DNA from: Hemibagrus wyckioides
Taxonomy: Eukaryota > Chordata > Actinopteri > Siluriformes > Bagridae
Direction of reading: 5' to 3'
Length of the DNA: 64,000 bases
Assembly: GCF_019097595.1 (NCBI RefSeq)
Contig: NC_080731.1
Coordinates: 12,113,571 to 12,177,570 of the forward strand
Program-made: the position numbers and the translations under genes
The notes under the pieces: generated by a model
The model's input: the letters and a program-made list of their open reading frames with translations, nothing else
Told to the model about the DNA's origin: nothing
The model's database searches: none
Shown here: positions 55,545-64,000 of the stretch, one piece after another
Position numbering within the stretch: the first letter of the stretch is position 1
How the letters are laid out: each line of letters starts with the position of its first letter

Positions 55545-56790
55545 ACTGAAATGAATGTGAGCTCAAAGAGCAGACCCAGCAGAGCAGAGCTTTAATTTGA
55601 GGGATTTTACATCCAAACCAGTCAGACATTGTAGAAAATATGGCACATTTGTATATGTGATCTCTAAAGGACCAAAAGTAATTGGACAGCTGGCTGCTCT
55701 GTGGTTTCGTGGGCAGGTGTGTTTTATTCCCTCATTCTTTCACTTATAATTAAGCAGATAAAAGATCTAGAGCTGATTCCATTTAGCATTCGCATTAACT
55801 CTTAATATGTTCAAGAAGCTTCCTAACCTCCAATGGCAGAGAGAGAGAGAGAGTGAGAGAGAGTGAGAGAGAAATAAAATGCTGTGATGTATCTTTTTCC
55901 TCATTATGTTTTGCGAATAGATTTAATCACACAGTGCAACATTTAGAAAATATGACAAATGCAAAGGAAAATCTGTTTAATAATCAGCACTCACTCTCTA
56001 GTGTCATACAGTATTCATATTTATCATATTAATGTATTCATCATATACATATTTATAACAAGTAGACAGTATCAGTATTCATAATTTTCTATATATTTTC
56101 CCCTTTCCTGCCTGTACAGTTATATTCATATTTTTATTCTAAATTCTAATTTTCTTCTACTTTGTTTATTCTTATTTTATACTGTGTATGATTGTGTATG
56201 TGACCAATAAAATGTGAAAATGAAATCTGAGATATAAATTTCTCAAAGGCGTTGAAGCAAGTCATGATTAAGGTGAAAAATCAACAGAAACCCATCATAT
56301 AGAAAAACATTAGATGTGGCCAGCCCAACTGTTTGGTACGTTCTTAAGGAGAAAGAATGCATTGGTGAGCTCAGCAAGAACAAAAGGCCCAGAATCCACA
56401 AAACAACAGCTTTGGTGATTACAGATGAAGCAAAGATCAGCTCGTTTTTTCAACCAGAAAGATGGGAAGAAACGTGCATGGCAAAGTGAAATAACAGCTC
56501 GTGATCCGAAGCTTTGATTTTGTGATTGCTGACAAAAGCAGCAAGATAGATATAATCTGCTCAGGTGCTTCACAAATGTTTCGATTTTTTTTTCCGATCA
56601 GTGCTTCGTAGTGAAGAGGGGCAAAGACTGGAAGTATATTTCTAAAGATCTTTTTAAAGCATGTGTTTAAAGCAAGCATAGAATATTCGGTCAAATCAAT
56701 CACCGGACCTTTCACTTGCTGAAGGCAAAATAGCTTAAGAACAAGCAGGAAGTAAAGACAGCTACATTAATGACCTGACAGTTCATCCCC
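55545..56790 (+). mobile_element. Decayed Tc1-like element
   Basis: TGAGCTCAAAGAGCAGACCC and AAGGACCAAAAGTAATTGGA at the left and GGTCAAATCAATCACCGGAC, CACTTGCTGAAGGCAAAAT at the right are familiar parts of a fish Tc1 family. At 56230-56440 a plus-strand piece resembles the transposase helix-turn-helix (PTVWYVLKEKECIGELSKNK). About 200 bases (55800-56200) look unrelated. Ends are not defined. Confidence 0.65.
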
Positions 56791-56819
56791 ATGAAAGAAA
56801 CAGAGTCTAGAGATGTCTA

Positions 56820-56962
56820 TTGCTTGTGAGTTAAAATCCCAGGTCCACTAAAGCTGCCACTGCGCAAGGCCCTTAACCCTCGATTGCTCAGTTGTACAAA
56901 ATGAAACAAAAATGTAAGTCGCCCTGGATAAGGGTCTCTGCCAAATGATAGAAATAGAATAG
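56820..56962 (+). repeat. tRNA-type SINE, partial
   Basis: GCTGCCACTGCGCAAGGCCC, TTAACCCTCGATTGCTCAGT and GTCGCCCTGGATAAGGGTCT, CTGCCAAATGA. Same family as 23049-23231, plus orientation. Confidence 0.82.
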
Positions 56963-57059
56963 GAATAGGGATTTAAATGAAAGAAGAGTCTGGACTTTGA
57001 GCACATACACTGTATCTGTATAGCATTATATGTCTGCAAGCTCTGTAACATGTAAGAAT

Positions 57060-57242
57060 TAACTGTCTATCTAGTTATACAGCTAGTTGTATATTAACGG
57101 CTACTTGAAAACAAAAAACTTCTTTGACTTGATCTGAAAAGTTGAAACACATTCTCAGAAGTTAGGTTTTAGATTTCTGTTGTATAATTTCAAAGTTCAA
57201 AATTTCAGCTCTGTACAAAATTCTGGAAATATCCTGATTATA

Positions 57243-57282
<40 letters not shown>

Positions 57283-58605
57283 TGCCTCAACGCTGTCATA
57301 TGGGGAGGATGCACAAAATCAATCAGCCTAGACTTTGATGGGTAAGAGAAAGGAAAAGAAAAAAAAAGCCTCCTTGTGTGCAGGCTACAAGAGACACTTA
57401 CCTCCCAGGCTCATCTATCCTGCAGGCTGTCAGGGAGAGAGGAAGAGAGAGAGAGAGAGAGAGAGACGGCACTTCAGGAAGAAAGCGATGCAGGTTTGTT
57501 GTTCTCAGAGGACGGAGTGAGCCCTAGTCTCTCAGCTCCAGGTTAGTGCAGTATCAGACACAGCCACACATTTAACTGTGAACAAACAGAGACGGGATTT
57601 AAAGTCAGAGGAGCGGTAGTGGCTCTGGAGTGCAAAAAATGAGAGGGGAGGGATGACAAAAACATCACTGGATAACAGTGAAATTAAGATGAGTATTGAA
57701 AATATGTTCAGTTGATTATTAACATATAAAAATATACTAGTGTTTCCTTGTTCACATTTACTTCACTTCCCCAATAACAACAACTAAAATAACACAAGAA
57801 TCAATCAATTGTCTATTGATTCTGATTCATCTGAAGGTGTCCATAAATTTTTTTTAAAGCGGGTCTGATGGATACAGTGACCACAGGATTTTATGAAATT
57901 TGCATTGCCTACTATGGGTATGAAGATGTGGATGAAGGTTTCATCACATTTCATGCACCAGTCGAATCCTCGTAGCCTAAATTCTGCTATTCTTTTGTTT
58001 CTAGGGTTAACTAGATGCTTAACTCTTAACAGCAATTACTTATTTGTCTATATTTGTGAAGAACTAGATAAACTGAGATCATTAGGCAACATTACAGAAG
58101 AGAAGGAAGAGACATCACCGCAGGATCTGGCTGGTATGGACAGAGTTTCCGTTGCAGTGATCATAAAAAAAAAAAAAACATTCCTGTGCACGGCTCTACC
58201 CTGAAGCACATCTCTCGCCACAGTGCATCTTTATTAATTAATAGCACACTAGGAAGCCGATGATTGCAACTGAAAGCATTTTCTAGTCCTCTGCAGCCTG
58301 CAGCCGGGATGTGATGCTTACTCAAGAGACAGCAGCAGCTCTGGATGTCTACAGAAACCTGATTTAAACCCACAGCACTACTGATAAAACCAGTCGCTAC
58401 AGCTGGAGACACAGCAGGGAGCCGAAGAAGGACTACAGCTTAGAAATGTCAGGGAGGAAATATTCATTTCTATCCACTGCATCTGTAAAGGATGTGCAAT
58501 GATTTTGTCCTGTTCACCCAAAACTCACTTGCAGTCTGAATACAGTGCAGGTGCATTTATACCAAACATATACACCAAACACATCATGTATTATGGTTTC
58601 TTGCA
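57060..58605. other. Unannotated stretch with (TA)n/poly(T)
   Basis: (TA)n at 57239-57266 followed by a T run, and a short GA run at about 57438-57465. No exon recognised. Confidence 0.4.
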
Positions 58606-58609
58606 TAAT

Positions 58610-58985
58610 ACCCAAGATCATGCAGTATTTGCAGAGCTTTAATAACTCAAATAAAACAAAATGCAAATCATTTGTAAACAAATTGTGTTAATGCTTTGGC
58701 TAAATAACATTAAGAAATCAGTATTTGATGGAATGACCCCAATTTCTCTCCACCAGTTTTTCACATTGCTGTTGGGGAACTTTATACCACTCTTTTTGCA
58801 TAAAAAGCAAACAGCTCAGCTTTGCTTGATGGTCTGTGACCATCCATCTTCCTCTTGATGACAGTCCAGAGGTTTTCAATAGGGTTCAAATCTGGAGATT
58901 GGGCAGTGGTCTCTTATTTTTTTTTACCATTTAAAAAAAAATAAGAGACCACTGAAAATAAAAAAAATAAGAGAGCTTTACCATT
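58610..58985 (-). mobile_element. Truncated Tc1-like element
   Basis: ACCCAAGATCATGCAGTATT, TTGCTGTTGGGGAACTTTAT, CACTCTTTTTGCATAAAAAG and ATAGGGTTCAAATCTGGAGA match 46947-47260 closely. The left terminal repeat is absent. The right end is a rearranged AATAAGAGACCACTG inverted motif. Confidence 0.88.
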
Positions 58986-59059
58986 GCACATTGTTCATAA
59001 ATATATAGACCATATATATCCTATTTATAATAACTACTGCTCCCCTGAACATAAATCTT

Positions 59060-59225
59060 CCACTTCCCCTGTATATATCACGCCCAGAGCAGTACATCCA
59101 TTTGTAATTTATTGTAAATAAACCACTATGCACTACTGGGTAGATGCTAACTGCATTTCAATGGCTTTGTACATGTACTTTGCACAATGACAGTAAAGTT
59201 GAATTTAATCTAATCTAATCTATTT
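59060..59225 (+). repeat. Probable non-LTR retroelement 3' tail
   Basis: GTACATGTACTTTGCACAAT, GACAGTAAAGTTGAATTTAA then TCTAATCTAATC short repeats: a typical 3' end with a pentamer tail. The family is not assigned. Confidence 0.55.
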
Positions 59226-59489
59226 ATTTATTTAGTAGCTCGAGCTACATGATTCCGCATGGCCGTGGAAAAGGTTTACATGCATTTTCTATCACTCTTA
59301 GGGAAATCTCTGTCACTGCGAGAACAGGAGAACTGAATCAGGATCGAGCAATGATACTCAGAGCTTTGATATCAATGCTGCAACCCTGGTCACTGTATTT
59401 CTGACCAATTCTTAAGAGACTATGTATGTTTTCAGCCTCTTCCCTTCAACCAGCAAATGCTTTCTTGTTCAACGGTAGCATTTGTTTAT

Positions 59490-60155
59490 TAAAAAAAAAA
59501 AAAAAAAGCTGAGGATCACCAACACTAGACAGCTGAAGACTGGAAAAATATATAGCCTGGTCAGATGAATCTCGATTGCTGCTGAGGAAAACAGATGGTA
59601 GGGTCAGAATTTTGAACCAATAGCATGAATCCATGGACCCAACCTCATTTGTGTCAACAGTCCAGGCTGGTGGAGGTGGTGTAATGGTGTGAGGAATGTT
59701 TTTTTGGCGCTCTTTGGACCCATTAATTGTAATCAATCATCACTTAAATATCACAGTCTATTTAAGAATTGTTGCTGTTCGTGGACATAATTTCCCAGCT
59801 CCTAAAAGCAATCTCCAGCATGATAATGAACTAAGTCACAAAGCATAAGTCATCTCAAACTGCTTTTATGAACATGACAATGAGGTCAGTGTTCTTCAGC
59901 GGTCTTTTCCGTCACTGGATCCGAATCTAATAAAACACCTTTGAGATGTGCTAGAACAGGAAATTCACAGTGTTAAAGTGCTCCTGAAAAATCTGCAGGA
60001 ATTCAGAGACACAATCATAGTAACATGGACCAGAAACTCAAAGGAATATTTCTAACATCTTATGGAATCCATGGCGTGAGGAATTTGAGAGCAAAGGGAG
60101 TTGTTAATATTTTATTAATATGTTCCTAATAAAGTGCTCTGTCAGATGAGCTTCC
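59490..60155 (+). mobile_element. Decayed Tc1/mariner element
   Basis: Plus-strand transposase fragments with stops: DESRLLLRKTDGRVRI, VQAGGGGVMVWGMFFW, and a degenerate DPNLIKH in place of the usual DLNPIEH. Ends with CCTAATAAAGTGCTCTGT. Inverted relative at 24160-24585. Confidence 0.82.
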
Positions 60156-60296
60156 TAACACAGGTACCTGTTATGGGAATGTGATCTAGTAAAGACCAAA
60201 GGCAACTTGCCACAGTCACATGCACTATAACTGGAACGTATAATACAAGACTAAACAATCAGCTTGTATTAAAATGAGGTGCACAAAGGGGGGGGG

Positions 60297-60568
60297 GCAG
60301 AGCCTTGGCAGTTAGCAAGTTTGCTTTACACCTACAGGGTTCGGGGTTTGATTCCCACCTCCGCTGTGTGTGTGTACTTCTGTTCTCCCTATGCCTTGGC
60401 AGATTGGGCTGTAGGCTGATTGGCAAGTCTAAAGTGTCAGTGGTGTGAGAGTGTTTGTGATTGTGCCCTGCAATAGACTGGCATCCTGTCCATGGTGTAC
60501 CTTGCCTTGTGCCCTGAATCCGATTCCAGGTCCCATAACCCAGTAGGATAAGCAGTGTAGAAAACGGT
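60297..60568 (+). repeat. tRNA-headed SINE, long copy
   Basis: Head CTTGGCAGTTAGCAAGTTTG with B-box-like GGGTTTGATTCCCACC, body GATTGGCAAGTCTAAAGTGT, GTGCCCTGCAATAGACTGGC, tail AACCCAGTAGGATAAGCAGT. Same family as 41850-42173. Confidence 0.85.
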
Positions 60569-60569
60569 C

Positions 60570-62227
60570 ACTTTCCCTACTTACATGCCTCTCACACTTA
60601 TAGCTATGACTTAAAGCTGAGATCGCTTATCCAGTGAGTTTGCTTATGCACTGCAAGCATCTTCTGACAAGATCACTTAACATACACATGTCCTGAAATC
60701 TTACATATTCAGTCAGAATAGTATATAAATTCGTATAATTCAGCTTCTTATAAATGGGACTGCTTTTTCAAAGATGAGAATGAAAAGAAAATACCTAGAG
60801 AAACTGATAGTACTTGCTGTTAACTGAGAATAGAGAGCGGGTTTGAAAAACATTGATGTATTCCTTTAACTTATCATCTTGCAGCTTTGGTGTTTCAGCA
60901 TGAGCCAATTAGTCAGCATACAATCTGAAAACAGACAAGTGTGAAATATTTCAATGCTGTGAATGAGACTGGGAGAAAGGATCGGTCACATCCTGAACTA
61001 CCGACAGCATATGACTTCATTTTTCATTTCGCGAGCTTCTCGAACACCTCATGTCTTACTGAATGATGATTATTGTATCATGGGTCTTACAATCAGTTCT
61101 ATAATCATTATGATATTAAATGTGAAAAAGCACCAGTTCCACAGCTTGATTTTTCGACAGAAAAACGAAAATACGCACACGCACAACACATATACAACCA
61201 TACACCCACCCACACACACACACACCCACCCACACACACAGAGTGCCATGCTCCCAGGCTACTATCAGTATCTGGGCCAGAGGTTCCCACGTGCCTGTCC
61301 TTGGCTGACAGCACCATTTATGTGAGTGCCATGTGAAAGTCTATAGTCTGCAGGCTATTTTTTCATTCAGCAGATAGATGCACTACCTACCTCAGGGTAA
61401 GGATGTGTGTGAGTGATGGATGCATTTATGCTTTCTTTCACTCTTCATTTACATCCACATGAAGGCTTAGTCACATGGGTCATGTTATCTGGCATGAACT
61501 AGTTTTAACCTGAACAAAAAAAAACAAAACAAAACAAAAAAAAACCCCTGAACAAATTATTTTCGGTTCCTTTTGGCTACCGATTCCAGTGACTTCTCAG
61601 TTTTCAGAGACGCTGTGCTGTCCTTTTGCTTCCCACTTGCTGACTCTCTCCCTCACCAATAATGTGATCTGACAGCAAATTGATGCTCCCCTAATGTGCT
61701 GAGACATTTCTGCGTCGTTACTACAATAACTTGGATTTCGTTTTTCAAACGCAGTAGCCGAACTGAAGAGAAGAGCATCAACGAGTTGCCTGGCTGCTCC
61801 TTTTCCTTAGAGCTTATTCAGCTGATAACTATGAGGAAAAAAACTTATATGGTGACTAACGGTTGCGTAACTAAAAAATCTACAAGATCTGAAAAAATCT
61901 CACCTTAATGAACTTTACAGAATAACAAATGATGAAATTATTATATAAGAATTTCTTATGAAAGTTGACACTGACGGTAAAATGACTGGTTTGGATGCAT
62001 TTTATTTATAATAATAATAATCATAATAATCATATAAAATGGCCAAAAATATCACCAGTGGGTCTTTTTCTTCCTTCTTATCACTGATGATACACAGATC
62101 AGATTCATGATCTTTTCTAAGTCAAAAAAAAATGTTTTTCTTTTCATTTGTGCAGAATATGGATAGAAAAGAAAGTATTTTCTAATATTAGCAGCTATGA
62201 TGTGGTGTTGAGAAAAAGAGAGAGAGG

Positions 62228-62282
<55 letters not shown>

Positions 62283-62740
62283 GTGTAGTATTGCAGATGT
62301 GTAGAAAGGCTCCCGACGGAGCTGTATGCAAAAAGGTGACCTTTAGGATGAGGATAAACATACAGCACAGCCATACTCTTCATCTTTATCACACACTTTC
62401 ATTATGTCATTAACCTTGCTTTTCTCCTCAAACCTGCCAATCTCATCAATAACAACATCACTGTACTGGGCGGGGCAGAGCTGCAGGAAGGGAGCTCGAG
62501 GTGTTGAAATTTACTGACATCATACGTTGCAGCAAATGCAGTCTCTATTGAATTTAACTAAACCGAATTTTATTTTAAGTCTAGTGTTACATATACACAA
62601 ATATACAATATTCTCTGAAAAATGGCTCACTTTTTTATTTACTTCAGTTGCATACATCTGCTAATAATAAATTTATTAAACTGTTTTTTGTACATCTAAC
62701 ATGATTTGTGTGTCTTTTTTAATGCCCTGAATAAAAGCAA
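60570..62740. other. Unannotated stretch with simple repeats
   Basis: CA-rich tract at 61195-61240 and (GA)n at 62218-62282. No gene confirmed. A short stop-free exon-like piece on minus at about 62413-62482 is discussed under findings. Confidence 0.4.
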
Positions 62741-62830
62741 ACACCAGTCTCGTACCTGAGCTGAGCAGCGAACCCACAATTCTGGTGTTTTGCAGCAGAC
62801 ACACACCACTGCGCTATTCAACCACACATG
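62740..62830 (-). repeat. tRNA-like fragment, probable SINE head
   Basis: Minus strand reads AATAGCGCAGTGGTGTGTGT then GAATTGTGGGTTCGCTGCTC, resembling tRNA A and B boxes. The cloverleaf is not convincing, so it is not called a tRNA gene. Confidence 0.4.
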
Positions 62831-63416
62831 CTTTAATCACATAAATGTAATGCCCCCATCAGCGTCAGCATCACTGAGAGATTGATACTACACGAATTAA
62901 TCACACTCACTCTTACAATCTTCAATCTAGTCATTAAGCTACTTGTTTAAATGAAGTTTATTATAAGCAGTGGGATCACATTTTATTTTAAACTTCACGA
63001 TTATAATTATGCCATACTGCAAGTCTTACTATACTATAGAATATTATTATCTATACGTAACATTATTTCTTAAATCTGACCGACATTTATTCCTTTTTTT
63101 ATTCAGTGTCCACAAATATGATACATACAAATCATCTCAATTTAAGTAAACAGAAGTGCAGTGATTCTTTTGGGGTAGTAGCTACAGTTTTCTGATAACA
63201 ATACCTTACACTGAGTGTGAGTCAGCTAGCTGTGTCTAGCTGTGTAGATACAACAATGACAAGTGTGAGAGGATAGCACAAAAAAATAGAAAATATGAAA
63301 ATACAGAAACAACATAAACCTTAAAACAAGCGCATACATGTCTTTTCTGGGCTCAAAATGATTTAGTACAAATGTATCAGATGTATGTCACATTTTTTTG
63401 AGACACTGCAAGTTAT

Positions 63417-63417
63417 T

Positions 63418-63459
<42 letters not shown>

Positions 63460-63464
63460 TAGAC

Positions 63465-63524
<60 letters not shown>

Positions 63525-63560
63525 TTACTTTATTGATCCCATGAGGGAAATTCTTAAGAT
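63417..63560 (-). repeat. (GACA)n(GATA)n with retroelement tail
   Basis: About 40 bases of GACA and about 65 of GATA, then TTTACTTTATTGATCCCATG, AGGGAAATTC: the reverse orientation of the tail/microsatellite at 55095-55276. Confidence 0.88.
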
Positions 63561-63819
63561 ACTGATTTATGGATGAAATACACAAAATACTCAGAAACAC
63601 ACAGGAAAACACCAAAAAAAAATAAAATTATCAAAGAACATTGTGTCATGTGGTTTGTGCTGCTCTTTGCTGTAATACATGTTTACTGAGAATTGAAGGG
63701 TGTGTCCCGAACAGCAAATGCACACAAGTTAGGATAGTTGTACGCAGCTTAGAATGAGGACTGCACAGACAATGGGAGAAAGCTAACTCTAGCTAGCTAG
63801 TGATCAAAACTATTATGCC

Positions 63820-64000
63820 TTGCTAAAAGATACTGATTCATGGATGAAATACAAAAAACACACAGAAACATTCAGGGAAAACGCTTGAAGGCAAAACCAG
63901 AGAGAATTAGGAGAGGCTTCTTCCCGCAGGACATTCGGACTCTGAAACCGAAGAAGAACACCTAGATCCCGGACTACTCTGCCTGCCTCATAATTTGCTC
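63820..64000 (+). repeat. Probable retroelement fragment at right edge
   Basis: AAGATACTGATTCATGGATG repeats a block at about 63557, and GAGAGGCTTCTTCCCGCAGG, ACATTCGGACTCTGAAAC reads like the degenerate end of a retroelement reading frame (RRGFFPQDIRTL). The window ends within it. Confidence 0.5.

Noticed and set aside
57335..57520. Lys/Arg-rich 61-residue frame as a small gene or apba1 5' exon
   Set aside because: Composition follows a GA microsatellite; no splice context linking it to apba1.
62740..62830. tRNA gene on minus
   Set aside because: A and B boxes are suggestive but arms do not form a convincing cloverleaf; treated as a SINE head.

Overview
The window is vertebrate nuclear DNA, almost certainly from a ray-finned fish. 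It has GT-AG introns, long simple-sequence tracts, many decayed Tc1/mariner transposons, tRNA-headed SINEs, and exons that read cleanly as two vertebrate proteins. A catfish or other otophysan is possible, but the sequence alone does not settle this. I see no bacterial operon, CRISPR array, phage, rRNA or intact tRNA gene.

Layout: (1) 1-4068 is the right end of a large 19-bp minisatellite that runs off the left edge. (2) 4431-16752 (+) is a complete 11-exon gene for ENTREP1 (FAM189A2), a four-pass endosomal membrane adaptor of 589 aa with two PPxY motifs. (3) 16753-20419 is the tail-to-tail interval holding both 3' UTRs. (4) 20420-35872 (-) is the coding part of APBA1 (Mint1/X11alpha). Its 12 coding exons give 904 aa: Munc18- and CASK-binding regions, one PTB domain, two PDZ domains and the PVYI tail. 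(5) 35873-64000 has no recognisable protein-coding exon. It is probably the long first intron and upstream flank of apba1, filled with microsatellites, SINEs, retroelement tails and at least five Tc1-like remnants.

The two genes converge. From memory, FAM189A2 and APBA1 are also neighbours on human 9q21, so this looks like conserved synteny rather than a transferred cassette. The two products are not known to work in one pathway: ENTREP1 links NEDD4-family ligases and epsin to receptor endocytosis, while APBA1 is a neuronal scaffold for APP, Munc18 and CASK.

I found no clear new biological system. The best leads are a 33-nt apba1 microexon flanked by a CA-repeat tract and a predicted RNA G-quadruplex; a near-perfect 28-bp hairpin in an entrep1 intron; a NAGNAG acceptor; upstream ORFs in both 5' leaders; the zoned minisatellite; and two Tc1-like elements almost abutting in one TA tract. 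All exon coordinates were set by hand from splice-site consensus, frame continuity and remembered family sequences. They were not checked against transcripts or databases.
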